A DNA stretch of 32,655 nucleotides from Hymenoscyphus infarciens (GCA_001414345.1 LLCB01000467.1:1-32655), one strand, 5' to 3'. Positions 1-9,950 are shown, counted from the first letter of the stretch. Program-made: numbers and translations. Notes: a model not told the origin generated them from the sequence alone.

Positions 1-914
1 ATATAATATATATATATATAATATATATATATATTCTAGGAAATAAGTTAGTATATAAGAATATATCTAATTAGAAGATATTCTTACTATATATATATTA
101 TTTAAATAAAAAGAAAAGAAGAAGAGAAGTTAGAATTAGAGAAAAGTCGCCTATTAATATACTACTTATAATAATAGCTATTGCTTTATAATTGTTATTT
201 ATCGCTTAATAATTACTATTATAATATATAATAATAGTAAGAATATAATAACTCTATAGTAGCGTACTGCTTTCTACCTAATAGCTAATAATTAGCCTCT
301 CTTTTATTTATATCTATTATTATATAGTATATAGTAGTAAATAAAGAGTATTTAACTCTTAAATAATAATACTACTAGCTACTAACTCTACTCTAACTAC
401 TAGACACTATAATAGTAGATAAGTTATATTCTTTATAATAAATAGATAAATAATACTCTAGTTAACCTAATACTATACTAATGAATAACTAAAGACTTAG
501 AACGAGTCTTTTTAAAAGAAGAAGGATATAATAGTATACTATCTTAAATTACTAGTATTTATAAAACTACTAATATCTTTATAATTAACTTAATACTTAT
601 TAGATAGAAGGTGTTAAAAGAAGTAAGGTTTAGATATTATATATTTCGCTTTAAAGCCTTATATATTTAGTTTTAAGGCCTCTATTTATTTTAGTAGCTA
701 TATTAGAAAGGGCTTAGTTATAATTATTATTAGGACTTAGTAGTCTCTAACCTCTTATATATAGATATTTATACTTAGTATAGAAGAGAGATAGTTTTTC
801 CTTTTCTTCTATATTAGAGCCTAGTATTTATATACGTTATTCTACTAAACGCACTTCTATATCTCTTTAGTTATTCTTATATCCTACGTATAGACGCGTT
901 TAGTAGTCTGGTTT

Positions 915-941
915 AAAACTACTCTTATTTAGAGTAGTTTT
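915..941. repeat. Perfect 11-bp hairpin
   Basis: AAAACTACTCT at 915-925 and AGAGTAGTTTT at 931-941 are exact inverted copies with a 5-base loop (TATTT). They lie near the left end of the TIR element, as a subterminal hairpin. No function can be assigned. Confidence 0.7.
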
Positions 942-1115
942 AGACTAAAATCTAAGTAGCTTTGAAATACGATACTGCTAAACTAGTTTAGAAGTGCTAA
1001 GATATTAAAATCTGAATTAAAGTAAGAAATACGTCTACGGAGCGTACTTAAGAGGCCTTCTTTTCAAGGACTTTCTTAGTAGCTTTTAAGGCTCTTTTAG
1101 TAGACCTTTTCGTAC

Positions 1116-1311
1116 TAGAAGTAGTATTAGCCTTACGCTATTCTAGAGGAGGTATATTAATTAAAAAGAAGAATAAAAGAGTATAAAAGAGGCGGTAGAA
1201 GTAGTAGAAGTAGTAGAAGTAGTATTAGCCTTACGCTATTCTAGAGAAGGTATATTAATTAAAAAGAAGAATAAAAGAGTATAAAAGAGGCGGTGGAAGT
1301 AGTAGAAGTAG
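1116..1311. repeat. Two-copy 98-bp tandem repeat
   Basis: Units 1116-1213 and 1214-1311 are nearly identical. Both hold the run TAGTATTAGCCTTACGC, then an AATTAAAAAGAAG stretch and a GAGGCGGT motif. Short AGTAGA triplet runs flank and link the units. The few differences are G/A changes. The repeat lies inside the TIR element and may be one of its internal tandem arrays. Confidence 0.85.
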
Positions 1312-1606
1312 TAGGAGTAGATAAGAGAAACTTAGCTTATATACTTATATTATAAGCTAACTTACGCTGAAATAATGATTTTTTTAGTAGAGCTTTTTAA
1401 ATATAAGATTATAAGTAAATTATTATTTAATTTCTATATTATTATATACTTTAGTAGAGTTTAAAGAATAAGATAATAATTTAAATATTTAGTCGCGTTA
1501 GAGCTGGAAATATAAGATTAGAACCGCGTTCTACTAAATCACGTGAGGTATAAGAATAACTGAAGAAATACCTCTTTTATATTTATATATATTTCGTGCT
1601 ATTATA

Positions 1607-2019
1607 ATAGATTAAAACTTTATAAGTCTATTTAGAAGTAGTATAGTATACTTCTTATTCTCTACTTCTTAGACTATAAAAGGTCTAGTCTATACTTTTT
1701 AATACTCTTACTAGACTAAGACGTTAGAATTTAAAAGTAAATTTATAACTTTATTAATTAGCTTATTTTATTTATTTAAAGCTTTCTTAACTTAATAAGA
1801 TATAATATACTTTTATACCTCTTTTATAGCTCTTTTATAAGTCTTAGATCTTCTAAAAATTAGTTAAGAAGAAGTATTATTTAAAGTTATTTAAGTATAT
1901 ACTCTATTTACTAATAAAGTTAGAACTAATCTATCTAGACCTACTATATTATTAATTATCTTAAATACTATTTATAATACTAAACTATATAAGAGTAAAG
2001 GCTCTTCTTAGTATATAAT
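1607..2019 (-). pseudogene. Copia-1 integrase C-terminal part (RIP-damaged)
   Basis: Read on the minus strand and joined to the frame that stops at 4,829, this stretch continues the integrase of Copia-1. Recognisable features are a segment with a Leu-Leu-Val centre like the LLVFGAYPR block of ascomycete Copia integrases, a Lys/Arg-rich helix ending in Lys-Lys-Ala-Leu-Asn-Lys, and an Asn-Val-Leu-Val strand of the C-terminal beta domain. Stops fall at presumed Gln or Trp codons. The bases 2015-2019 (ATAAT) are the left target duplication of the inserted gag-only element. Gypsy-A ends the frame at 1,606, so the Copia-1 reverse transcriptase is not in the window. Confidence 0.6.
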
Positions 2020-2330
2020 TATAATAGTACGAAATATTTACTACTATAAAAGAGGTATATAAGAGTGCGTTTAATAGAATCATATACGTAGATACTAGGC
2101 TCTAATATAGAAGAAAAGGAAAAACTATCTCTCTTCTACTCTAGGAGTAGGCTACTATATATAAGAGGTTTAGACTAAAAGGTCCGAAACCGACTAACGT
2201 TATACGTTAGCTAATATAAAAGCCCGAACCTATATAACCTTTCTAAAATAGATAATATAAGATAATAACTACTGAAACCCTATATATAGTAGTTACTTCT
2301 AACTATTTAGAATAATAGTATACTGTTATA
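2020..2330 (-). repeat. 3' LTR of the gag-only element
   Basis: On the minus strand the LTR begins TATAACAGTATACTATTATT and ends GTACTATTATA, giving a short terminal inverted repeat (TATAACAGTA/TACTATTATA). By hand count it differs from its partner at about two dozen of 311 sites, mostly transitions. That is expected from RIP, so LTR divergence cannot be used as a clock. Confidence 0.85.
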
Positions 2331-2574
2331 TCTCTCTCTCTTAAAAAAGACTCGTTCTAAGTCTTCTATCTCTTATTGTTTAGAGTTAAATCAGAGTAGT
2401 ATAAGTATTATAACATTTATCGTATTTTATTATTTTTATTATAAGTAAGAAGTTAAGATATTAGTACTAAATCGTATTCGTTAATACTTATAAAGAGACT
2501 TTATTTTCAATTCTTTAATATTAAAAGCAAGTATTCGCGTTTACTAAAAGAGTATAGTCTAATCTATCTAGTAG

Positions 2575-2618
2575 ATTAGAAAAAGTTTAAAGTAAAATTA
2601 GAAAAAGTTTAAAGTAAA
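2575..2618. repeat. Two-copy perfect 22-bp tandem repeat
   Basis: The unit starting ATTAGAAAAAGTTTAAAG occurs at 2575-2596 and again, identical, at 2597-2618. It lies in the 3' untranslated part of the gag-only element. Identity despite RIP suggests a recent slippage duplication or conversion. Confidence 0.8.
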
Positions 2619-2899
2619 CTTAAAGGTTTAGAGTAGAGTCAGAGGTCGTTTAGTTAAGAGGTAGTAATAACTTAGTTAAGAGCTTACTTCGAGAGCGTAC
2701 TAATTCGTATCCGATTTAAAGAATTTAATAAAAAAAGGACTTTCAAAAGTAAAAGAAAGTAAGACTCTAATCAGAGTTAGTAGGGTTTCAGCTAGCTAAA
2801 GGCGAAATTATTACTAAGTTATCGAAGTTGAAATTATTGTCTAAGTATCTAGAAATAATAAAAGAGGTAGTTTTAGCTAGTTAAAAGAGTTTATTACTA

Positions 2900-3590
2900 A
2901 ACTTTATTATATTATCTTATTCTCTCCTAAATTAGAGTACTTAAGAACTTATTTATTATCTTTTAATTCTAATTCTACTTCTTTAAAAGTAGTAGAAGAT
3001 TCGCTTTTATATTATAAGAAGTTTAGAGAGAGAGTATTTTAGACTAAAGTATATAACTTAGCGTTTTAGTATATCTCTTTATTTAAAGCTAAAAGATTAG
3101 CTACTATTTTAACAAAGTTATAGTTCTATTATCTCTTTCTTAAAGTAGCTAAGTTTTAGAGCTATAGTATAATCTTATCTTATATTTAAAAGAACTATTC
3201 TAATTCTAGTATATCTCTAAGTATAGCTATACTTAAAAAGTAACTCTTAAAATTAGTAAAAGTTTCTTTAGTATTATCTTCTCCTCTTATTTATAAGGCT
3301 ATAAAAGCGTTCTAAGCGTCCTCTATTTTATAACTAGTTAAAAAGTAGGTATTTAAAAGGGTAACTATATCTTCTTAATCTTTGAAAGTAAGGTCTAACT
3401 CTAACTCGTATCTAGGCTCTAGGTAGCTCCTAGCTAGTCTAGTTATTATACTCTAAATAAGGGCTTTTTGAGTTAGAAAGGAGTTATAATAATTAGTCTT
3501 TATAAAGAGTCTATTATATACTAATATCTTCTATTATTAGTATATAGGTGAAATGCTATTATCTAAAGGTTTAATCTTTTTAGTTATCTT
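2900..3590 (-). pseudogene. Gag of the gag-only element (RIP-damaged)
   Basis: Read leftwards from about 3,580, the minus strand gives a Gag segment that aligns with Gypsy-1 gag (26,920-27,300): a Leu-Asp-Asn-Ser start, a Tyr-Asn-Arg-Leu block, Tyr-Leu-Glu-Pro, a Lys-Asp-...-Leu-Leu-Asn-Thr-Tyr block and Asn-Ala-Phe. Stops are few and fall at presumed Gln/Trp codons. Gag forms the virus-like particle that packages element RNA. No zinc knuckle was recognised with confidence, and no pol domain follows. Edges are approximate, and an N-terminal part may extend towards about 4,200. Confidence 0.6.
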
Positions 3591-3765
3591 ACTTTTTTGT
3601 TAAGGTTAGAGAGTATTTAAAGAGGCTTTAGTACTATATTAGAGAGAGATAGAATATTAGAAGGTATTAGAGATAGCTATGTCTCTTTGCTAAAAGAGAT
3701 ATGAATTCGGGCTTAGAAGTAGAAGAGAGTTTAATTAAAGGTTTAAAAGAGAGTTAGATTAGAAA

Positions 3766-3800
3766 GGGTTTAGAGAAGGGTTTAGAGAAGGGTTTAAAAG
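3766..3800. repeat. Short GGGTTTAGAGAA tandem repeat
   Basis: Three GGGTTT blocks spaced by AGAGAA follow one another within the gag-only element. On the other strand they read AAACCCTTCTCT, which only superficially resembles a telomere repeat. They are probably part of a low-complexity portion of the gag region. Confidence 0.6.
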
Positions 3801-4010
3801 CAAAGCGAGATATTAACTTTATTAACTTTGAATTATGAGTTTACTTACTCTCCTTTCTAGCTCGGCTAGCTAATCCTTTATTTCTTAATTTTCTGCTTCT
3901 AAAGTATATATAACTAACTATATCTAATCTATATTTGAGAAGTCTTACTTATCTTTGTTTTATTAAGATCTTCTTAATCTTAGTATATAGATGCTATTTA
4001 GATAGCTTTT

Positions 4011-4076
4011 AGAAGAGTGTCTTTTAGTAAGAGAGATAGCCTTAGAAGAGTGTCTTTTAGTAAGAGAGATAGCCTT
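4011..4076. repeat. Two-copy perfect 33-bp tandem repeat
   Basis: The 33-bp unit starting AGAAGAGTGTCTTTTAGTAA and ending GATAGCCTT is present twice without a difference (4011-4043, 4044-4076). Because 33 is a multiple of three it would keep a reading frame as an 11-residue repeat. It lies upstream of the recognisable gag segment on the minus strand. Confidence 0.85.
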
Positions 4077-4517
4077 AGAAGAGAGTTTAATATCTCGTAG
4101 TAGAATAGATTTAGAGAGACCTAAGGTCTCTTAAAAATTTAATATAATAATGTCGATTTAAGAGAGAGAGGAGAGGTAAGAGCAGATTTAGAAGCCTTTG
4201 TAATAACTTTTAGTAATAGTCGACTTATTTACCGAACCTATATATAGTAGTCTCTATACGAAGAGGGTTATTAGAAGCCTCTAGAGCACTTAGTATATTC
4301 CTACTTCTTTAACGTATAAAATACGCTTTTTATTAGCTATCTAAAACCGATACTAAACCCTGATATTACTAGTCGCTTAGAAGATCTCTAGAATCCTAGC
4401 TATTTAAGAATATTATTATAATAGACCGATTTAGGCCTAAAGCGAAATAAAAGCAATAAAAAGCTTAAAGAGATATTATAAATACTATTACTAGCGAAGA
4501 AGAGTTTTTCCTTTTTA

Positions 4518-4828
4518 TATAATAGTATAAAATATATACTATTATAAAAGAGATATATAAGAGTACGTTTAGCAGAATAATATACGTAGATACTAGGCTC
4601 TAATATAGAAGAAAAGGAAAAACTATCCCTCTTCTACTCTAGAAGTAGGCTACTATATATAAGAGGTTCGGACTAAAAGGTCCGAAACCGACTAACGTTA
4701 TACGTTAGCTAATATAAAAGCCTAAACCTACGTAACCTTTCTAAAATAGATAATATAAGATAATAACTACTAAAACTCTATATATAGTAGATACTCCTAG
4801 CTATCTAGAATAATAGTATACTATTATA
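4518..4828 (-). repeat. 5' LTR of the gag-only element
   Basis: This is the partner of 2020-2330 with the same 311-bp length. It is followed on the right by ATAAT, the second target-site copy. The minus-strand leader that starts at 4,517 matches the leader after the Gypsy-1 5' LTR at 26,058, which ties the two families together. Confidence 0.85.
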
Positions 4829-4833
4829 ATAAT

Positions 4834-7225
4834 ATTATATACTCTTTAAAGAGGTCTATAGTATTCTTCTACTATACTTATTAAATTACATAATTTAACT
4901 AGTATAATCTCTACTATAGTACTTTTATTAGTAGTAGATTACTTAAACTCTTTACTACTAAACTTTATTCTAATATTTATAATAAGGTAATTAAAGAGCT
5001 TAAGATATATATTAATCTAGTATCTCTTAAATACCTCTTAAATACTCTTTATACTTATATCTAATAAAAAGTTACTAAATTAGTATCTTATTACTTTATT
5101 TATATAATATAATATTAGCTTCTTATTAAAATAAAAAGTATTAAATATAATACTATAACTAAATTTAAGATTATTATAAAGTAGAAACTTAAACTAGCTA
5201 GACGACTTTCTATACTCTTAATAATACTTATAAAATTTAGTTAAATATTAAAACATATCTTACTTTATATTATATCTAGCTCTCTTTAGTATATATTATA
5301 ATCTTAGTACTAATAGATAGCTAAACTACTTATAAAGATATTAAGTATTAGTATCTATAAAGTAAGATAGAAAGTCTTATATAAAGTTATATATAGCTTT
5401 ATCTTAAAGTAGAAATAAGTATTTAAATCGTTATATAATTATAAATTACTTAAGTTTTATATTATTCTTATTCTCTGAAATAAGTATATTCTAAAGATTA
5501 ATTAATATAATATTAAGACTATTTATATTATTAAACTAAAAGATAAAAGAAGTATTAAAATATACTATATAGAACTTAGCTTTTCTAATAAGTATATTAA
5601 TTAATATTAATTTTAAAAATAGCGTATATTCTTTACTAAACTAGATATTAATTTCACTCTTACTTTTCTTATTAATTTATATAAGATATTAATTATATTC
5701 TATACTTAACTTTCTTATTACTCTAGTATTAATTATTATATTAAAAAAGTAATCTTTTATAAACTTTTTAACTAAAGTTATAAATACTTCTTTTATAAAG
5801 TTATATATAACTTTAGAAGTATTATCTAGGTTTAGTAGAATATATCTATTAATAGTATAGTTTTATATTAAATTTACTAAATTTATAGTAAGATATTTAG
5901 TACTTAAATTATTAATAAATTCTATAAAAGTACTATTATAATAGATAACCTCTTTATTAGAACTAGAGCTAGAGCTAGAGTCTAATAAATTATTATTATT
6001 ATCTTTTTATAAAGTAATTACTTAAAGTATTCTTAATATCTTATTATCTTAAGTATCTTAAATATATACTATCTTTATATTATATCTCTTTCTAGTATAT
6101 TTATCTTACTTATCTCTAAAGTACTTAGAATTCTTCTTTAACTATTTATTAAAGTAATAATCTTACTTAGCTTATAGATAATTAAATAATAGATAATTAT
6201 TCTTTTTATATATATAGTATATCTTCTTCTTCTTAAAGTTTATACTATACTTATTATTACTAAGTTTTATACTATATTATCTACTTTTATAGAAGTAATA
6301 TTTAGTTATTATAGTTTTACTTATAGTAGCTTTAAGGTAGATTTTTAGATATAATTAATTTAAACTTTAGAGAAGAGTAATTATATCTAGAATAGATAAG
6401 TTACTTAGTAAAGTTAATATTATAATAGTATAATCTAGTACTTTCTTATATATCAAAATAAGCTTAATAGTAAACTAGACATTAGTCTAAAAATATCTTA
6501 GAAGTAACTATCTTAATATATTAAGCTTTATAATTCTATCTTTAAAATATTTTAAAGTTAATATTCTTAATCTTTATATAGTACTTTATAAATTAATACT
6601 ATCCTATTCTAATAATTAACCTCTTTTATAGAGATTATTCTTAAAGTATTATTATATATTAATAGCTAACTCTTTAAAAGATTAGTTATTATTTATACTA
6701 AAAAGTATAATATAAAAGTAATTAAAAGTATTACCTTTTAGTATAGAAGAGAAGATAAAAGAGTAAATTACTAGTATAACTTTATATCTCTTATATATGT
6801 CTTTAAATACTATAATCTTTAAAGTAAAGTTATTCTCCTTTTTACTATACTTCTAGTTATCTTTATATACTTTTATAAGAGTACCTAGTTTATAAGAGTA
6901 ATCTTAACTTTATAAATTTCTTATAGTTAAATCTAGTTTAAAATATACTATCTTTCTTTGTAATAGAGGTCTTTTACTGAAATTACTTTATTATTAATTT
7001 TATTTTATATATTTAATAGAAGTTAAGATAGTTATATTATTAAAGTTATTACTAGTATTAGATAGATTAATATTACTAATTTAGTATAATATAAAGAAGG
7101 ATAGATAACTATCTCTTAATAGATCTAATAGTTAAATTAAAGGTTATACTAGATTGTTTTTATTCTTTTTACTAACTATAAAAGTTAATATTAAAAGAGT
7201 TAGAAGTTATAAAGTATTATCTTTA
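4834..7225 (-). pseudogene. Copia-1 gag, protease and integrase core (RIP-damaged)
   Basis: The minus strand carries, in order, a gag segment (about 7,225-6,320); a Cys-rich region turned to Tyr (about 6,310-6,170, Tyr-Tyr-x-Tyr-Lys-Lys pattern); an aspartic protease whose Asp-Thr-Gly reads Asn-Thr-Arg near 5,723-5,740; a conserved 'HIVDADTPFLL'-like strand with Tyr and Ser replacements; a Lys-Ser-x-Ser-x-Phe-Lys-Phe segment at 5,181-5,217 that opens the integrase catalytic core; and an Ile-Val-Glu-Glu-Tyr-Tyr segment at 4,858-4,875. This order and these motifs match ascomycete Copia-type polyproteins, where integrase precedes RT. The frame stops at 4,829 where the gag-only element is inserted and resumes at 2,019. 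Confidence 0.7.
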
Positions 7226-7230
7226 GTTTT

Positions 7231-7630
7231 TATAAGAGGTTATATACGTATAGAGTAGATTATAGAGTAGGCTATAGAGTAGGCTAGAAGTATATAAGTT
7301 GAATTAGTATAGAGTAGGTTAGATAATCGCTAAACTATGTTTAAGAAGTCGAAGTATAAGATAAGAGTAAAGACTTAAGAATTAACTTTTAACTTAATCT
7401 CTAACTAAAAGATAGAAGAGAGCTATATATACTTTAAGAGTAAATACTAGAAGCTTTTATAGCTTATAAATCAAAGGGGTTACTAGAAGGTTCTAGGGAT
7501 CACGTGTTCGCTTAACTATAACTAAGAACGTAACTGAACCTTCTAGATAATACTAGAAAGAACTAGTATAGACTGAGGTTTAAATCTAAAGCCTATTAGT
7601 AAATAAGGTAATTATTATCTAATACTAATA
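7231..7630 (-). repeat. Solo LTR (400 bp) inside Copia-1
   Basis: This 400-bp block is the inverted counterpart of the Copia-3 LTR at 15,551-15,927, with matching ends (minus strand TATTAGTATTAG to CCTCTTATA). The flanks are GTTTT (7226-7230) and GCTTT (7631-7635), a 5-bp duplication differing by one C/T change. It lacks the primer-binding site that follows the Copia-3 copy, and coding-like minus-strand sequence continues on both sides. A solo LTR left after recombination fits best. The alternative is that it is the 5' LTR of Copia-1 itself, which the missing primer site argues against. Confidence 0.65.
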
Positions 7631-7635
7631 GCTTT

Positions 7636-8060
7636 TACTTTAGAGTAGGTATTATATATAATACTTTTAGCTAGTAGTTATTATTATTACTAATACTATT
7701 ACTATAAAAGCTCTAGATACTTCTTTATAAATTTATATTAGAATTTAGAGCTATTAGTACTAGCTCTATCTAATATTATCTTTATTATCTCTTTATCTAA
7801 CTAACTAGATAGGTTTATCTTAGTAGTAGTATTATATAAAGCTTATAATATAAGTATTTTATATCTATCTATCTTAACTTATATACCTCTATTATAAAGT
7901 ATTTATTATAATTTAGTATTAGTAGATTAGTAGATCTTAGTAAATTTATCTTAGTTCTATTCTTTAAAGTTAATTTAAAATTCGTTCTAAAGAAGAAGGT
8001 TTTTATTCTCTTTCTTAGTATTACTTTTACTCTTATTTAGTAGTATATATTATCTTTTAT
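7636..8060 (-). pseudogene. Probable N-terminal gag part of Copia-1
   Basis: The minus strand keeps a stop-poor frame here, with a Lys-Ile-Asp-Arg-Tyr-Lys-Ile-Leu-Ile block and an Asn-Leu-Ser-Ser-...-Leu-Asp-Lys-Glu-Ile-Ile block, stopping only at presumed Gln codons. Its position directly before the Copia-1 gag, beyond the solo LTR, suggests the same polyprotein. No domain is recognised, and no LTR that would start Copia-1 was found to the right. Confidence 0.4.
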
Positions 8061-8759
8061 ATTAACGTCGACTTTAGTACTTATACCTAAGCTACGAGAG
8101 TTAGAGTAGGTATATCTAGTAGCTTATAGAAGATGTCGTTACTTAAAGAGATAGAAGATATATTAAAAGGTTATCTCGAAGATTTAGTAGTTCGATAACT
8201 ATACTTTTAAGTTATTAAAAGTTAGGCGAATAAAAGAGGTTTAGAGGTAAATAAGATATTATATTAAAGATATCGATAGTAACGGTTTTATATAATAGTA
8301 ATAGACACTTTCTATATTAAGAAGTAATTATTATTTATTAAATAGTAAAGAATATACGATCTAAGAAGAGAAGTATACTAGCGATATCTTATTTACTTTT
8401 ATATAAGTATATCTAAGATAGAAATATATAAAGTAACTAAGTTATCTAGGTTAATCTATACGTCTACTAATTAGTATTAGTATAATCTATAGTTATAAAA
8501 GTAATATAAAAAGAGTTATATTATTATTTATATATACCGAGTAAAGCTAGCTATACTATCTACTTAAATACCTCTTAAGCGAGAAGGTTACGTATATCTA
8601 TAAAGTGATCTTTACTCTTAAATATACTAATATTAAAACTTTTAAAAGAGTTATTAATCTATAATATATTTATTTTAAATATCTTATTAAAAGATTTAAA
8701 TAATCTTTTACTAGGATAACTAGTCTTAAAATCTCTTCTAAAGACTATTTAAAGAATAT
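8061..8759. other. Unassigned RIP-mutated DNA
   Basis: This is AT-rich sequence between the readable ends of Copia-1 and Gypsy-B. Plus-strand frames at 8,380-8,560 have few stops and may be the divergent end of the Gypsy-B integrase, but no motif could be named. The true border between the two elements lies somewhere here. Confidence 0.5.
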
Positions 8760-8761
8760 AA

Positions 8762-8935
8762 GAATAGAAGATTTAGAATATAATTACTAGCTAGCTGTTT
8801 GAAAAATAGCTTTAATACTAAGCTAGTTAGATTAGATATAATTTAAACTCTACTTAGTATCTCTTTAATAACTTTTAAAACTTACTATATCTTTTAAAAG
8901 AGTTCTATATTAAATATTTAAACTAACTAAGACTA
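8762..8935 (+). pseudogene. Gypsy-B chromodomain and end of pol (RIP-damaged)
   Basis: The frame gives stop-Trp positions, then Ile-Arg-Tyr-Asn-Leu-Asn-Ser-Thr-stop-Tyr, followed by Asn-Asn-Phe, Tyr-Leu-Leu-Lys-Glu-Phe and an Ile-Lys-Tyr-Leu segment. This aligns residue by residue with the Gypsy-1 chromodomain at 31,552-31,660 and with the canonical pattern of chromodomains at the C-terminus of chromovirus integrase, which bind methylated histone H3 and target integration to heterochromatin. TAG codons occupy the places of two conserved Trp residues and of Gln. Confidence 0.72.
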
Positions 8936-9159
8936 CTTAGATAGTTATTAAAGTAGTTTTATATATAAGAATTAAAAAAGAACTAATTAGAAAGATAAAG
9001 AATTAAATTTTATAACTTTATAAATATCTTATTAATTCTAATTACTCTTAATAAAGAACTTATAATATAAACCTAAGATAAAATACTAACTAGTAGAAAT
9101 ACTCGAAGTTATATAAAATAGAGAACTAAGACTAAGTTATTACTAAAATAAGACCTACT

Positions 9160-9665
9160 CTTCTCTAGTACTAGTACTAATACTAGTATTATTCTCTTCT
9201 TCCTTCTTCTCTATAATCTAACTAGGCTAAAACGCTGTCTTCTTCTCTACTACCTTCTCTAACTAAGCCTACTTCCTATCTTAGTAGCTACTTATAGAAG
9301 ATGAAGTAATAGAGGAAACTTATAAGCTCTTTAAATAGGTCTTAAAATAGTCTTAAACCTAGGCTTAGATAGAGTTCTTATCTACTACTACCTCTTATAA
9401 AGCTTATTATAAGATTAGCTTTTAATATTTTAAAATCTTATTAATAAATAAAAAGTTATATATATAGCTATCTTAGTATAAAGAACTTAATTCTTCTTAA
9501 GTAGTATAAACTATAAGTTCTTTTAAGACTTTAAAGCCTCTAAAGTAGCTATAGCTAAGATCTTAATAAAAGCTTTAATAGTCTTCTTCTTTCTCTTCTT
9601 CTTCTTAGCTACTAATAAGATAGTAAACTCTAGCTTAATAAACTAGAGTAACTATAAATATATTT
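9160..9665 (-). pseudogene. Stop-poor antisense frame in the Gypsy-B tail
   Basis: On the minus strand a frame runs through a Leu-Leu-stop-Phe-Ile-Lys start, a Lys/Arg-rich run (about 9,590-9,615), a Leu-Tyr-Thr-Lys-Ile-Ala-Ile block and a Leu-Ser-Lys-Pro-Arg-Phe-Lys block (about 9,340-9,365). The corresponding frame exists in the Gypsy-1 tail. It is unclear whether this is a real antisense gene, because the plus strand also shows a Gln-stop-rich frame that could be a RIP-damaged extension of pol. Confidence 0.35.
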
Positions 9666-9922
9666 AGAAGACTTTTAAAAATATTACTTATAGAGTAGTA
9701 TAAAATATTTTACTTAGTATAGTACTTATACTTCTTTGTTATTATACTTAAAAATAAGTATTTATACTTACTATTATATAACTTAGTCTAAAGATAATAT
9801 ATATAATAGACCTAATAAGTAGCTATAAGAGCTTTAGATAGAATAGAGACTAGTATTATATTATATAGTAAAAAGATTAGTCTTTAAATCAGTCTTAAGT
9901 TATTAGAGAAAGAGAACTTACG

Positions 9923-9950
9923 TTATAGTTATAGTTATAGTTATAGTTAT
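9923..9950. repeat. (TTATAG) hexamer array
   Basis: Four copies of TTATAG plus TTAT occur in the Gypsy-B tail. The same place in Gypsy-1 (32,626-32,655) and in Gypsy-A (1-35) is occupied by (TA)n tracts, so this is a hypervariable spot of the family. Confidence 0.8.

Larger units (their letters stand above)
864..1566. mobile_element. Non-autonomous TIR DNA element inside the Gypsy-A LTR
   Basis: Bases 864-881 (TCTTTAGTTATTCTTATA) and the reverse complement of 1549-1566 match at 17 of 18 positions, and the mismatch is a C/T change. The inverted similarity continues a little inward (CTACGT against CTCACGT). The segment interrupts an LTR that is continuous in other copies. The flanks hold a near repeat, ATATCTCTT at 859-867 and ATACCTCTT at 1568-1576, which overlaps the possible TIR edge, so the exact ends and duplication length (8-10 bp) are uncertain. 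At about 0.7 kb with no readable transposase it looks like a MITE-like derivative, possibly of a Mutator- or hAT-type element. Confidence 0.65.
1..1606 (+). mobile_element. Gypsy-A, 3' end of an LTR retrotransposon (partial)
   Basis: This is the last 526 internal bases plus the 3' LTR (527-1606) of a plus-strand Gypsy-type element whose body lies left of the window. Bases about 90-526 resemble 10,020-10,323, the stretch just before the 3' LTR of Gypsy-B. A purine-rich tract at 514-526 (AAAAGAAGAAGGA) directly precedes the LTR and fits a polypurine tract. It appears to have landed in the integrase C-terminal region of Copia-1, which is readable again from 1,607. The left target-site copy is outside the window, so the duplication (expected ATAGA) cannot be confirmed. 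Confidence 0.7.
527..1606 (+). repeat. 3' LTR of Gypsy-A, split by an inserted element
   Basis: The LTR starts TATAATAGTATACTATC and ends GTGCTATTATA. It shares its 3' half with the LTRs at 10,324-10,669 and 25,600-26,057 and, inverted, with 2,020-2,330 and 4,518-4,828. Homology is broken between about 864 and 1,566 by a terminal-inverted-repeat element, leaving roughly 380 bases of LTR proper. The termini are TA where LTRs normally have TG and CA, as RIP would produce. Confidence 0.75.
2020..4828 (-). mobile_element. Complete gag-only LTR retrotransposon, 2,809 bp
   Basis: Two direct 311-bp LTRs (2020-2330, 4518-4828) enclose 2,187 bp. The 5-bp target duplication ATAAT is present at 2015-2019 and 4829-4833, so the insertion is intact. 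A polypurine tract (minus strand AAGAGAGAGAGAGA, next to 2,331) sets the minus-strand orientation. LTRs and leader match Gypsy-1: after the LTR both share the string ACTCTTCTTCGCTAGTAATAG, differing only at the edges. The interior codes for a gag homologous to that of Gypsy-1, with no protease, RT or integrase. It therefore looks like a non-autonomous relative mobilised by Gypsy-1-like elements, comparable to plant TR-GAG elements. It is inserted in the Copia-1 integrase. Confidence 0.82.

Noticed and set aside
3766..3800. Telomere-like TAAACCC words on the minus strand
   Set aside because: The unit is 12-13 bp with AGAGAA spacers, only three copies occur, and it is internal to an LTR element.
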